Both the position numbers and the translations under genes were made by a program. A stretch of 64,000 nt of DNA from an uncultured Celeribacter sp. (GTDB lineage: Bacteria; Pseudomonadota; Alphaproteobacteria; Rhodobacterales; Rhodobacteraceae): NCBI RefSeq assembly GCF_963676475.1, contig NZ_OY781106.1:2108001-2172000 (forward strand). The letters run 5' to 3'. A model generated the notes under the pieces. It was not told where the DNA came from. It saw only the letters and a list, made by a program, of their open reading frames with translations, and did no database searches. This document shows positions 26,302 to 34,919 of the stretch, in pieces (position 1 is the first letter of the stretch; every line of letters starts with the position of its first letter).

Positions 26302-26957
26302 GACATGACATGTCCATCCTCTCGGACAGGCTTGAGGCGGCTTTCCCTGTGAAGGCCGCCTTGCTGCACCTCGATCTGCGCTCGGTGTCCGCCGGGGGGG
26401 CGCAGATCCTCGGGGCTATTCGGCTCGACATCCATGCGGGCGAAACTGTTGCGCTGACCGGCCCGTCGGGGGTCGGCAAAACCACGCTGTTGCGGGTCAT
26501 TTCCGGGCTGCACCGCGACTACGAGGGCGAGATCACCCGCCCGCCCCGGCTGTCGGCTGTGTTCCAAAACCCGACGCTTTTGCCCTGGCGCAGGGCCTGG
26601 CAGAACCTCACCCTGACCACCGGGATTTCCAAGGCACAGGCGCGCGACTGGCTCACTGTCGTCGGCCTCTCCGATCACGCCGATCACTTCCCCGAACAGA
26701 TGTCTTTAGGCCAACAACGCCGCCTCGCACTGGCGCGGGCCTTTGCCGCCTCGCCCGATCTGTTGTTGATGGACGAGGCCTTTGTGTCGCTCGACCCAAA
26801 GCTGGCTGATGAGATGATGCAGCTTTTCGAGACTCTGCGCACCCAGCACGGCACGACGACGCTTTTGGTCACCCACGACCGCACGGAGGCCGCGCGGCTG
26901 GCGGATCGGGTGCTCTGCCTCGACGGCAGCCCTGCCACGCTCCGCGCCACCGTTTAA
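26298..26957 (+). CDS. NitT/TauT-type ABC transporter ATPase
   Basis: A 219-residue ATPase: Walker A GPSGVGKTT, Q-loop VFQNPTLLPWR, signature MSLGQQRRLALARAF (variant of LSGGQ) and Walker B LLLMDEAFVSLD, with His in VTHDRTEA. It is coupled to the binding-protein gene by an ATGA overlap. No permease follows; the next gene is on the other strand. The likely partner permease is 10 kb downstream at 37111. Confidence 0.85.
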   Translation: MRHDMSILSDRLEAAFPVKAALLHLDLRSVSAGGAQILGAIRLDIHAGETVALTGPSGVGKTTLLRVISGLHRDYEGEITRPPRLSAVFQNPTLLPWRRAWQNLTLTTGISKAQARDWLTVVGLSDHADHFPEQMSLGQQRRLALARAFAASPDLLLMDEAFVSLDPKLADEMMQLFETLRTQHGTTTLLVTHDRTEAARLADRVLCLDGSPATLRATV

Positions 26958-26958
26958 A

Positions 26959-27345
26959 TCACTCGGAGATCGACGCCAGATAGGTGACAATGAAATCCTG
27001 CACCGTCGGGTCGCTCACGCCGACGTGGCGCATTTTCGTCCCCGGCACGAGCGCGTCATTGTCCTCCATCCAGGCTCGGATCGCGCCCTTGGTCCAGACA
27101 AAGCCCGCGTTTTTCAAAGCTTCGGAATAGGGGTAGCCCTCGAACGTCCCCGCCGCGCGCCCGACGACGCCGGTCAAAAGCGGGCCATAGCTCGCGCGGT
27201 CGGCATCGACGGAGTGGCAGCGGTGGCATTCCTTGTCGAAGAACTCGGCTCCTGCGGCGGTTTTGATGGCGTCGTATTCGCCCGCAAAGGCAACTGTTGC
27301 AAAGAGTGCCGGGATCACGGCAGCGGCGATATGTTTGGCTTTCAT
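26959..27345 (-). CDS. Periplasmic cytochrome c (class I, c2-like), xox-associated
   Basis: A 128-residue protein with a signal peptide ending AFA, a single heme motif CHRCH and a C-terminal axial Met in GTKMRHVGV. The pattern RASYGPLLTGVVGRAAGTFEGYPYSEALK is typical of cytochrome c2/c550. In this cluster it is probably the electron acceptor of XoxF, equivalent to XoxG; the assignment rests on position. The 128-bp region upstream has three operator-like motifs. The gene ends 2 bases from the convergent ATPase stop. Confidence 0.85.
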   Translation of the reverse strand: MKAKHIAAAVIPALFATVAFAGEYDAIKTAAGAEFFDKECHRCHSVDADRASYGPLLTGVVGRAAGTFEGYPYSEALKNAGFVWTKGAIRAWMEDNDALVPGTKMRHVGVSDPTVQDFIVTYLASISE

Positions 27346-27392
27346 GGCGATCTCTCCTACGCGACTGTTTGATGCATCATCGCGCGAAAGCC

Positions 27393-27465
27393 CCGACCAA
27401 AGGGTTGACCTGCCTCAAGAAAAGCCCCCGACATTGGTCGGAGGCCGTCTACGACTTTGGTCGTA
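27393..27465. promoter_or_regulatory. Three CGACCAAAG-type motifs upstream of the cytochrome c gene
   Basis: CCGACCAAAGG (27393-27403), the palindrome CCGACATTGGTCGG (27428-27441) and the palindrome TACGACTTTGGTCGTA (27450-27465, 6-bp arms). They lie upstream of the minus-strand start at 27345. Confidence 0.6.
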
Positions 27466-27473
27466 GTCTTGCG

Positions 27474-28043
27474 TCAAAACAGGTTGAGATAGCGCCATTC
27501 GTCGGCGTCCGGCGTCACCTCGTCGAGATCGTAACCCGCGCTTTGCAAGCGCTGTGCGACGGCCAAGCCTTCGCCCGCCGCCTCATCCACAAGCGCCCGG
27601 CCCGCGTCCTCGTCCCGCGCCACGCCCCAGCCGCGCATCAGATCGAGCCCGTGGTTGAACTTGCCCACCGGATCGCCCGCCTCGGCCGCTTTGCGATTCC
27701 ACTCGGCTGCGGACTCAAAGTCTTGCGGCGCGCCCAGCCCATTGTCATCGAGCTGGCTCATCCAGGTCATCGCCCCGGTCCAGCCCGCATCCGCACAGTT
27801 GGAAAACAGCTCGCGCGCCAACTCGTGACGCCCGGATTTCGTGATCAGATAGCCCTGAGAACAGATCACCATGCCGGTGTCGCCCTCGCGGATGTTCTCC
27901 ATCACCTGCGCCATCGACATCTCATGCGGGTTGAGCGTGCCCTGCTCGTCGACATGGGTGTCGGGACCAAGCTCCATCGGTAAATCTTCGGCGAAAAGCG
28001 GCATGGCCAAAACCAGCGCCAGACCAAGGCAAATGCGTTTCAT
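27474..28043 (-). CDS. Sel1-repeat periplasmic protein of the XoxF cluster
   Basis: A 189-residue protein with a signal peptide (MKRICLGLALVLAMPLFAE). Sel1/TPR-like repeats follow: HELARELFSNCADAGWTGAM, ESAAEWNRKAAEAGDPVGKFNHGLDLMRGWGVARDEDAGRALVDEAAGEG. Such repeats bind other proteins. It is preceded by a perfect copy of the cluster's palindrome. I do not recognise a specific function; similar proteins occur in PQQ-alcohol dehydrogenase loci. Confidence 0.75.
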   Translation of the reverse strand: MKRICLGLALVLAMPLFAEDLPMELGPDTHVDEQGTLNPHEMSMAQVMENIREGDTGMVICSQGYLITKSGRHELARELFSNCADAGWTGAMTWMSQLDDNGLGAPQDFESAAEWNRKAAEAGDPVGKFNHGLDLMRGWGVARDEDAGRALVDEAAGEGLAVAQRLQSAGYDLDEVTPDADEWRYLNLF

Positions 28044-28094
28044 GTGACAGTCCTCCCGTGCGCAAGCATGCCAGAGACGGGCCCGAGGCCGAAT

Positions 28095-28132
28095 GAGACA
28101 AAGGTCCAAGCCGCCCTGCGACCAAAGTCGCA
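28095..28132. promoter_or_regulatory. CGACCAAAG-type motif pair upstream of the Sel1 gene
   Basis: TGCGACCAAAGTCGCA (28117-28132) has perfect 6-bp arms; a weaker ACAAAGGTCC copy lies at about 28098-28107. The arrangement is the same as at 37048. Confidence 0.65.
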
Positions 28133-28135
28133 AGC

Positions 28136-28927
28136 TCACATCTTGCGCCCGATCATCCGCTTCGCCGGATCATAGCCCCAAAGCGCCAGCGCCATGAAGG
28201 CAATCGACGCCCCCACGCAGATGCCCCAAGCCAGCGGATTGGGCGTCAGATATAGCGCAAAGCGGATGCTTTCGACCCCGTAGGAAAACGGATTGAGACG
28301 ACAAATCGTCTCCAAAAGTGCCGAGGCCTCCGCCATTTTCCAGAGCGGATAGAGCGCGGTGGAGAGGAAGAACATCGGGAAGATGACGAAATTCATCACG
28401 CCTGCGAAATTCTCCAACTGTTTGATTGTGGACGACAAAGCGATACCCAAGGCGCCGACCATGAGGGCGGTGAGAAAGAGCGCCGGCAGGATCGCGACAT
28501 AGCCCAGAGGCGAAAACGTGATGCCGTAGAGCGCGCAAATCGCAAGAAACGCATAGGCCTGAAGCACCGAAATCAGCGCCCCCGCGATCAGCTTGCAACT
28601 CAAAAGCCACCAGCGCGGCAGCGGCGCCGTCAGCAAGAGCCGCATCGTCCCCATCTCCCGGTCCATCACCAAAGAGAGCGAGGATTGCATGCCGTTGAAC
28701 AGCAAAATCATGCCGCAGAGCCCCGGCACGATATAGGTCTCATAGGTGATATAGGTCTGATAGGGCGGCGTGATCGAGAGGCCCAGAGCCGCACGAAAGC
28801 CCGCCGCAAAGACAAAGAGCCAGACGAGCGGGCGCACCAGCGCCGCCAGCATCCGCGCACGTTGGCCCAGAAAGCGCAGCGCCTCGCGGTGGCAGATCAC
28901 CCTAAGTGCGGCCAAGGCATGTCTCAT
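28136..28927 (-). CDS. ABC-2 type permease of the PQQ-alcohol dehydrogenase-associated ABC system
   Basis: A 263-residue protein with six hydrophobic segments (RPLVWLFVFAAGFRAALG, YIVPGLCGMILLFNGMQSSLSLVMDREMGTMR, LISVLQAYAFLAICALYG, LPALFLTALMVGALGIAL, NFVIFPMFFLSTALYPL, GICVGASIAFMALALWG). The order and content match the PedC-type permease found in many PQQ-dependent alcohol dehydrogenase loci. Export of a solute is expected for ABC-2 permeases, the substrate is unknown. The start overlaps the ATPase stop (ATGA). Confidence 0.85.
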   Translation of the reverse strand: MRHALAALRVICHREALRFLGQRARMLAALVRPLVWLFVFAAGFRAALGLSITPPYQTYITYETYIVPGLCGMILLFNGMQSSLSLVMDREMGTMRLLLTAPLPRWWLLSCKLIAGALISVLQAYAFLAICALYGITFSPLGYVAILPALFLTALMVGALGIALSSTIKQLENFAGVMNFVIFPMFFLSTALYPLWKMAEASALLETICRLNPFSYGVESIRFALYLTPNPLAWGICVGASIAFMALALWGYDPAKRMIGRKM

Positions 28928-29652
28928 GCGCCCTCGCTTTCGGTCAGTCTCAGGAAATGCGCCGTCAAAGCCGCGCCGGTGACGGGCACTTCGCCCTGCT
29001 CCAACATACAGCCTTGATGCAAGACGACAAGCCGATCGCCGGGCCAGATCTCATCGGTCAAATGCGTGGCCCAGAGCACCGCCAACCCAGTGTCCTGCGC
29101 CAGCCCGTGCACATGCGCGACCAGATCGGCGCGAGTCTGTGCATCCAAGCCCACGGTCGGCTCGTCCAAGAGCAACACCTCGGGCCGATGCATCAGCGCG
29201 CGGGCAATCTCCAGCCGCCGCCGGTGCCCGCCATTGAGATCCCGCACCCGCTCGCGTGCGCGCTCTTCCATGCCCAAACGGTCCAAGGCCTCGGAGGCCG
29301 AAAGCCGCGCCGCGCGGCCTGTGATGCCGTGAAGTCCCGCGAAATAGAGCATGTTGCGCCAAACGGAGAGGTCGAGATCGAGTGTCGGCTGTTGAAACAC
29401 CACGCCGGTTTTCGAAAGCGCCAGAAGAGGGTCGCGGGAGACATCATGCCCCGCGATCTCGATCCGCCCGGTGCGGGGCGTGAACAGCCGCGTCAACAGA
29501 CCGAAGAGCGTCGATTTCCCCGCCCCGTTCGGCCCTAAAAGCGCGCAGAACTGACCCGGCGCGACCGAAAAACTCACCGCCTCCAGAGCGCGTTTCGCGC
29601 CCCAGTCATGGGTGATGTTTTCGACGCTTAACCCGGTCATTCGCCCGCTCAT
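28924..29652 (-). CDS. ABC ATPase of the PQQ-alcohol dehydrogenase-associated ABC system
   Basis: A 242-residue ATPase: Walker A GPNGAGKST, Q-loop VFQQPTLDLDLSV, Walker B VLLLDEPTVGLD and H-loop ATHLTDE. The signature is NGGHRRRLEIARAL rather than LSGGQ, as usual for this subfamily. It is coupled to the permease by ATGA. The start may be 29652 or 29640 (MTGLSVEN). It probably forms the exporter with the permease and the 392-residue binding protein. Confidence 0.85.
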   Translation of the reverse strand: MSGRMTGLSVENITHDWGAKRALEAVSFSVAPGQFCALLGPNGAGKSTLFGLLTRLFTPRTGRIEIAGHDVSRDPLLALSKTGVVFQQPTLDLDLSVWRNMLYFAGLHGITGRAARLSASEALDRLGMEERARERVRDLNGGHRRRLEIARALMHRPEVLLLDEPTVGLDAQTRADLVAHVHGLAQDTGLAVLWATHLTDEIWPGDRLVVLHQGCMLEQGEVPVTGAALTAHFLRLTESEGA

Positions 29653-29661
29653 TCGACCGCC

Positions 29662-30102
29662 TTATTCAATCGTGATCTCCAACCGCTGAAGATCGCCCGA
29701 GGATTGTGGCACGCGCAGCTCGTAGCGCCCCGGCTTGATCGCCACAAAGCCAATCTCCATCGTGCCCGCCTCATCAAATTCGACGCTGTCGATGCCCAAT
29801 GGCCGGATTTCCAGCCCTTCGATCACGATCTCGTCGATCCAGATCGCCCGAAAGAACCCCGCCCCTTCGAGCGCCAGCTCTTGTGAGCCGTCGGCCTCAA
29901 TCTCGATCTCGTAATAGGTGCCGGATTTGAGCTTAAGCGGTGCTTCGGCCAAGGGCTGCCCGGCAGACAGCATGATCGGCGGCAGGTCTTCGGAATTACT
30001 CGCCGACAGGATGCCCGCGAGGCCGAATTTGGGGGTATCGTCATCATCTGCGAAGGCGGATGTGGCGGCGAGAAGAGCAGCGGCAATGAGTGCGTAACGC
30101 AT
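29662..30102 (-). CDS. Periplasmic protein of unknown function in the PQQ cluster
   Basis: A 146-residue secreted protein (signal MRYALIAAALLAATSAFA). The mature part is beta-rich and very acidic: GLAGILSASNSEDLPPIMLSAGQPLAEAPLKLKSGTYYEIEIEAD, EGAGFFRAIWIDEIVIEGLEIRPLG and a C-terminal KPGRYELRVPQSSGDLQRLEI. The fold looks like a cupredoxin or other beta-sandwich, but no copper-binding His/Cys/Met set is present. No family is recognised. It lies between the beta-propeller and the ABC ATPase, so it belongs to the PQQ system. Confidence 0.75.
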   Translation of the reverse strand: MRYALIAAALLAATSAFADDDDTPKFGLAGILSASNSEDLPPIMLSAGQPLAEAPLKLKSGTYYEIEIEADGSQELALEGAGFFRAIWIDEIVIEGLEIRPLGIDSVEFDEAGTMEIGFVAIKPGRYELRVPQSSGDLQRLEITIE

Positions 30103-30155
30103 GAAATATTCCTCTATCTTAGACACTTACGGGCACATAGCTGCGCCCACTCCAT

Positions 30156-31124
30156 TTACGGGCGCATGGCCGCGCCCCAGGGAAACCGCCCGACCTTGAT
30201 GGTCTTGACCGGTTTGCGGGAGGCGACGTCGATCACCGTGACATCGCCGCTCACCCCGTTGGTGGTGAAAAGCTGGCTGTGATCCGGCGAAAACGCCATG
30301 TGCCAGACCCGGCGGCCGACGAGGATGTAGTCTTCGACCTCAAGCGTCTCGGTGTTCACGACGGCGACATGGTTCGACGGCCCCAGCGCCACGAAAGCGG
30401 TCTTGTGATCCGGCGTCAGTTCGAAGCCGACGGGCTGGATCAGATCCGGGTGCACGCCCTGAATTTCAAAGTGAATTTTGCCGGTCTCGCTTTGGTCCGT
30501 CGTGTCAAACACCGTGATCGTACCGCCAATTTCCGACGACACCCAAAGCTCGCTTCCATCTTTGACAAATTCCGCATGACGGGGCCGTGCATCGACCAGC
30601 GTGTTGGCGTAAATCTCATGCGTGCCCGTGTCGATCCAATGCGCCATATTCGTCGTCTCCGACGTGGTAATCACCGTCTTGCCATCGGGCGAGACGGCCA
30701 TGCCTTCGGGCTCGATACCGACGTTGATCTGGGTCACCACTTTGCGCGTCTCGACATCGACAACCGTGGTCACCGCGTCGTCCTCATTGGCGATCCAGAG
30801 ATGCCGGTCATCGGGGTGCAGCACGAATTGCTCCGGGTCCTCTCCTGAGGGCAGGTCGTGCAGAACCTCGCCCGTCTCCGGGTCCATCACCTGCACCGCA
30901 TCGCTGTCGGAGGCGCAGATATAGAGCCGCGTGTAATCGGAATTAAAGGTGATGCCGCGCGGGCGTTCGCCGACCTCGATCGTGCGCACCACCTCCAGCG
31001 TGTCGATGTCGATCACCGACAGCGTGTCGTCTTTTTCGTTGCTCACCCAAATCTCGGAAGCTGTCGCTGGCAAAGCAAACGCGAGGGCCAAAAGACTGGC
31101 AGACATTTTAGTTTTCAAAGGCAT
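30156..31124 (-). CDS. PQQ-catabolism-associated YVTN beta-propeller protein
   Basis: A 322-residue secreted protein built from about seven repeats of the type IWVSNEKDDTLSVIDIDTLEVVRTIEVGERPRGI (YVTN/NHL-like). Signal peptide SLLALAFALPATA. The start ATG 31124 lies within the end of the upstream gene (17-base overlap); ATG 31106 is an alternative. This family is found next to PQQ-dependent alcohol dehydrogenases and PedABC genes; its role is unknown, possibly scaffolding. Confidence 0.85.
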   Translation of the reverse strand: MPLKTKMSASLLALAFALPATASEIWVSNEKDDTLSVIDIDTLEVVRTIEVGERPRGITFNSDYTRLYICASDSDAVQVMDPETGEVLHDLPSGEDPEQFVLHPDDRHLWIANEDDAVTTVVDVETRKVVTQINVGIEPEGMAVSPDGKTVITTSETTNMAHWIDTGTHEIYANTLVDARPRHAEFVKDGSELWVSSEIGGTITVFDTTDQSETGKIHFEIQGVHPDLIQPVGFELTPDHKTAFVALGPSNHVAVVNTETLEVEDYILVGRRVWHMAFSPDHSQLFTTNGVSGDVTVIDVASRKPVKTIKVGRFPWGAAMRP

Positions 31125-32286
31125 GGCAGTCACTTTCCATCTGATCCAATCCCAAAGTGTCGAGCGGATTTCGGGCATGTTCGAAGCCGTCCGGCGGGGC
31201 CGAGGCCACCTGCGCGTGGGCGTTCACCACCGGGATCGGTTGGCGCATCTGGCCGTTCCAGCCACGAAAGCTCAAAGGCCTGCCCTGAAAGGCCGCCAGT
31301 TCAAATCCGTCTGACAGAATATAGTCGCGCAGCACATCGGGCTCTGCCGATCCGGTCCGCGTCACCGCCTCACCGATCACCCGCACGGCGGCCCAGGCGG
31401 CGTAATCCTCCGCCGTCATATCGCGCTGCGCGAGGTCTTCGAACCGGCTTTGCAACTGCGCCGCGCCCCATTGTTCGACGACGGGCGCCCAGGCCTCCGC
31501 CACCAGCCCCACGGCACCCGCGACCGGGCGCGGCTCCCATGTGTTGTGTTCGATGTAGCGGGCGAAATCGTCATGCGCGTCGGCGACCAGAACCACGTCA
31601 TGCGCCTTGAATTTTTGCGTGAACAACGGCACCTCGCGCGCCGCTGCACGCCGCAGGTCCGTGTCAAAGGACCAGTTCGCCTCAGAGACGATCTTGAGCC
31701 CGAATTTTTGCGCCGCATCGCGATAGCTTTGCGCCAGAGCTGCGTCTTCCGCACTCGGCCCCTCGATCAGCGCCAGTTTGGTCCAGCGTTTCTCCATCAA
31801 AACCTGCATCAAGGCATCCGCCTCCATGCCCAGCTCAGGCACGGTGTGAAACAGGTTGGCGCGACAATCACCGTCGCGCAAGCTGGGCGCTTTGGAGGAG
31901 ACATTGAACAGCAAAGTCGCCCCCGCCGATGGCAGATCGACCACTTGGAGCAATGCCTCCGCCGCCATGTCGAGCAACACGAGGTCATGGCCAGCGAGCA
32001 TCGTCTGCGCCGCCGCGACGACATCGCCATCGGGCGCGAGTGACACCACATCCATCGTATACTGATGCCCCAGAAACCCGCCCGTCGTCTGATTGTCCTT
32101 GAGCGCCAATTCCGCGCCGTCAATACCACGCGCAGGCGGGATCGGATCGAGCCCCGACAAAACCGCACGCGGCGGGGTCTCCAAGCGCAGATAGCCGATT
32201 GAAATGTCGATCTGCTCTGCCCTGAGATCAGCAGGCATCACGGAGACACAGGCCATAAAACCTATGGCGCACCAAGTCCTTATCAT
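31108..32286 (-). CDS. ABC substrate-binding protein, PQQ-dependent alcohol dehydrogenase system
   Basis: A 392-residue periplasmic type-I binding protein (signal MIRTWCAIGFMACVSVMPADLRA). It reads ISIGYLRLETPPRAVLSGLDPIPPARGIDGAELALKDNQTTGGFLGH and ends RNPLDTLGLDQMESDCHAFEN, both characteristic of the binding protein of the PQQ alcohol dehydrogenase-linked ABC system. Start ATG 32286 follows GGGAGGAC. It heads the minus-strand operon with the beta-propeller, the 146-residue protein, the ATPase and the permease. Divergent from the pedF-like gene, sharing an operator motif. Confidence 0.85.
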   Translation of the reverse strand: MIRTWCAIGFMACVSVMPADLRAEQIDISIGYLRLETPPRAVLSGLDPIPPARGIDGAELALKDNQTTGGFLGHQYTMDVVSLAPDGDVVAAAQTMLAGHDLVLLDMAAEALLQVVDLPSAGATLLFNVSSKAPSLRDGDCRANLFHTVPELGMEADALMQVLMEKRWTKLALIEGPSAEDAALAQSYRDAAQKFGLKIVSEANWSFDTDLRRAAAREVPLFTQKFKAHDVVLVADAHDDFARYIEHNTWEPRPVAGAVGLVAEAWAPVVEQWGAAQLQSRFEDLAQRDMTAEDYAAWAAVRVIGEAVTRTGSAEPDVLRDYILSDGFELAAFQGRPLSFRGWNGQMRQPIPVVNAHAQVASAPPDGFEHARNPLDTLGLDQMESDCHAFEN

Positions 32287-32335
32287 TGTCGTCCTCCCTC
32301 CCAAAACCCTATGCGGCGCGGGGTCAGAGGCGAAC

Positions 32336-32380
32336 CACGACCAAAGTCGCATGCCCATTCGGACAGTGGCACCAAGGTCT
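32336..32380. promoter_or_regulatory. CGACCAAAG-type motif between the PQQ-ABC operon and pedF
   Basis: CACGACCAAAGTCGCA (32336-32351) with 5-bp arms ACGAC / GTCGC-like, plus a weaker CACCAAGGTCT (32370-32380). It is 50 bases from the minus-strand start and 85 bases from the plus-strand start. Confidence 0.6.
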
Positions 32381-32435
32381 AATGGCGCGCGCCTTCGCGG
32401 CAGAGATATTCATGGGAAAACGATGGGAGGACCCA

Positions 32436-33122
32436 ATGAAAACCGCTGTAAAACGCACCGCTTTGCTCGCCGCACTCACGACCGCAATCGCAACCGTCGC
32501 CTTCGCCCATGGCGATGTGACGCCGCAGCCGGTGAACACCGATGCCCTGCCCGATGTGGGCGAAGAGTGGCTGACCGAAAACCCCTACCGCGCGGAGGAG
32601 GCGGGCGAAGAGGTCTGGCTCAAGGCCATCGAAATCGGCTCGTCCGGCTACAACCAGAACTGCGCGCGCTGTCATGGCCTCGGCGTTGTGTCGGGCGGTC
32701 TGGCCCCCGATCTGCGCTATCTCGAGGCCGAGGAATATGGGGACGAATGGTTCGTCGAGCGCTTCCAGCACGGCATGACCCAGAACGGCATCACCAAGAT
32801 GCCCGCTTTCGGGGAGTTGCTGGGTCAAAAAGCCGCCTGGGCGATCCGCACCTATGTCGAAACCCGCCCCGACGATGGTGCGCTGGACGATCACATGACG
32901 CGTCTGATCGAAATTCGTGACCACCTGTTGGCCGGGGACGTGGAAAACCCGACCGGGGTGCAAGAAGAGCTTGCCAGCATCGCCGCCGAGGTCGAAACCG
33001 GATCCGGCGCGCCGGTCGCCGACAGCGTGGCCTTCGAGGCCGCGCGCAACATGACCGACGATCCCGCGACGTGGAAACACACCGCCGATCTTCTGACGGT
33101 GGGCCTCTCTGCGGCGGAGTGA
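32436..33122 (+). CDS. Cytochrome c-550 PedF-type
   Basis: A 228-residue secreted cytochrome c. Signal peptide MKTAVKRTALLAALTTAIATVAFA; heme motif CARCH in NQNCARCHGLGVVSGGLAPDLRYL; axial Met in NGITKMPAFG. The N-terminal HGDVTPQPVNTDALP and the C-terminal helical extension are typical of PedF, an acceptor of PQQ-alcohol dehydrogenases. GGGAGG precedes ATG 32436. It is followed by the xoxJ-like gene after 3 bases. Why two cytochromes are kept (see 26959) is not clear. Confidence 0.85.
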   Translation: MKTAVKRTALLAALTTAIATVAFAHGDVTPQPVNTDALPDVGEEWLTENPYRAEEAGEEVWLKAIEIGSSGYNQNCARCHGLGVVSGGLAPDLRYLEAEEYGDEWFVERFQHGMTQNGITKMPAFGELLGQKAAWAIRTYVETRPDDGALDDHMTRLIEIRDHLLAGDVENPTGVQEELASIAAEVETGSGAPVADSVAFEAARNMTDDPATWKHTADLLTVGLSAAE

Positions 33123-33125
33123 ACC

Positions 33126-34031
33126 ATGCGCACGCCGCTTCGAACAGTTGGGCCTCTTTTGGGTCTTCTGGCCGGTCTCGCCTCCGCGGGGCCGGCCTTC
33201 GCGCGCTGTGAGGACTACGTCCCCGGCCCGAAACCGCAGAACACCTTTTCGCAGGATGTCGGCCGCGAGTTCGACCGCATCATCGACGAGGGATGGATCG
33301 AATTCGCCCTCTACGAAGCGTTCCCGCCCTGGTCCTATGAAGAGGGCGGCAAAGCCAAAGGCATCGACGTCGAAATCGGCCGGATCATCGCCGAAGATCT
33401 TGGGGTCACGCCCCGATTTCGCCTCGTGCAGGCGGATGAGACCCTCGACGCGGATCTGCGCAATTACGTCTGGAAAGGCGCCACAGTGGGCGGGCGCGTT
33501 TCTGACGTCATGCTCCATGTGCCCTATGACAGCGAATTGACCTGTCGCATCGAACAGGTTGTTTTCACGGGGCAATATGCGGGCGAGGCGCTGGCCATCG
33601 GCTATAGCGAGGCGGAGTACCCGGACGATCTTCCGACGCCCGCCTACTTCCGCTTTGACACGGTGGCCGTCGAAAACGACAGCCTGTCGGATTTCTACCT
33701 GACCTCTGTCGGGCGCGGATCGGTGGGCGATGCAATCCACCGCTACCCCTCGCCCGAGGCCGCCGTCGCGGGCATGACTGCGGGCGAGACCATGGCGGTC
33801 ATGGCGCCGCTCGCGGTGATAGAGGCGGGTCTTGAGGAAGGCTTCGGCGTGCATCAGCCGCCCCTGCCAGGTCTGGTGCGCAACAGCTGGACCGTGGGTG
33901 TCGCGGTCAACCAGCAGCACCGCGATCTGGGCTACGCCGTCGATTACGCGATTGAAAAGGCGCTGGCGGATGGCCGGATCGAAGCGATCTTTGCCGAACA
34001 TGGGCTGAGCTTTTTGCCGCCCGAGCGGTGA
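33126..34031 (+). CDS. xoxJ: XoxJ-type quinoprotein dehydrogenase-associated periplasmic binding protein
   Basis: A 301-residue protein with a signal peptide (LLGLLAGLASAGPAFA) and an amino-acid-binding-protein-like fold (IDEGWIEFALYEAFPPWSYEEGGKAKGIDVEIGRIIAEDLGV). MoxJ/XoxJ proteins lie beside methanol dehydrogenase genes and are thought to help activate or mature the enzyme. The gene forms a pair with pedF. A 3-base gap separates its stop from the convergent apbE stop. Confidence 0.85.
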   Translation: MRTPLRTVGPLLGLLAGLASAGPAFARCEDYVPGPKPQNTFSQDVGREFDRIIDEGWIEFALYEAFPPWSYEEGGKAKGIDVEIGRIIAEDLGVTPRFRLVQADETLDADLRNYVWKGATVGGRVSDVMLHVPYDSELTCRIEQVVFTGQYAGEALAIGYSEAEYPDDLPTPAYFRFDTVAVENDSLSDFYLTSVGRGSVGDAIHRYPSPEAAVAGMTAGETMAVMAPLAVIEAGLEEGFGVHQPPLPGLVRNSWTVGVAVNQQHRDLGYAVDYAIEKALADGRIEAIFAEHGLSFLPPER

Positions 34032-34034
34032 GGA

Positions 34035-34919
34035 TCACAGCGAGCTCAGATTGCCCGCGTCATCGACCAAATAGACCCGAGACAGGCCGAGCTTTTGCTT
34101 GGCCGTCTCTATGTCTGAGCGCGACATCAGGCAAAAGGCGGTCGAGGCCGCATCCGCCAGCGCCGCCTTACCGGCACCTTTTGCGATCACGGTCACGGTC
34201 GACCACGCGGGCTTGCCGCCTTTGGGGTGCAAGATATGCGTCTCACCGCCCACCGTCATCGCCGTTGGGCTGGAAGTGGCCATCGCCCCCGCGCTCAGGT
34301 GAAGCGCGCCCAGACGCCCGGCTTCGGGGTCTTCGAGACCAAGCCGGAACGGCCCGCCCAATGCGGCAAATTCCCCCATATTGATCAGCGCCTCACTGTA
34401 CCCGCGCGCCACCAGAAGGGCTGCGATCCGATCCGTCGCATAGCCCTGCGCGATGCCGTTGAAACTGAGTTTTTGACCTGCACCCAGTTTGACGCGATCG
34501 GACTCAAACATGACCCGATCCAGACCGATCAGATCGTGCGCTGCCAGGACATCTTCACCCTGTGCCAAAGCCTCCCAGAGCGGCTGGATTGTCGGATCGA
34601 AGAGACCGCCCGTCGCGGCGTGAACCCGGTGTGACAGCTGCAAAATCTCGCGCATCTCCGGTGACAGAGTCCCCTTCCCACGCGCATTGAGGCGCGACAA
34701 ATCGGAGGCCGGATCATAAAGCGAAAAGCGCCGCTCCAAGGCACGGATTTCCCCGATCACCGCTTGCAAATCCGCCTCGACCAGCCCGTGCGGTCCACGC
34801 AAGTCGAGCGAAACCTCCGCGCCCAAGGCATAGCCCCGCCAACGCCCCGTCGCGGCCCATGCGGGTGTTGCCAAAGCACAGGCTGAAAGCGTGATAAACC
34901 GACGTCGAGAAAGTCTCAT
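34035..34919 (-). CDS. apbE: FAD:protein FMN transferase ApbE
   Basis: A 294-residue protein with a Tat-like signal (MRLSRRRFITLSACALATPAWA). ApbE motifs: ALERRFSLYDPASDLSRLNARG, GLFDPTIQPLW, FNGIAQGYATDRI and INMGEFAALG. ApbE attaches FMN covalently to Thr or Ser in periplasmic flavoproteins. The start ATG 34919 overlaps the stop of the upstream NosR-like gene by 4 bases, and that protein has a candidate flavinylation motif, so it is the likely target. Confidence 0.88.
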   Translation of the reverse strand: MRLSRRRFITLSACALATPAWAATGRWRGYALGAEVSLDLRGPHGLVEADLQAVIGEIRALERRFSLYDPASDLSRLNARGKGTLSPEMREILQLSHRVHAATGGLFDPTIQPLWEALAQGEDVLAAHDLIGLDRVMFESDRVKLGAGQKLSFNGIAQGYATDRIAALLVARGYSEALINMGEFAALGGPFRLGLEDPEAGRLGALHLSAGAMATSSPTAMTVGGETHILHPKGGKPAWSTVTVIAKGAGKAALADAASTAFCLMSRSDIETAKQKLGLSRVYLVDDAGNLSSL

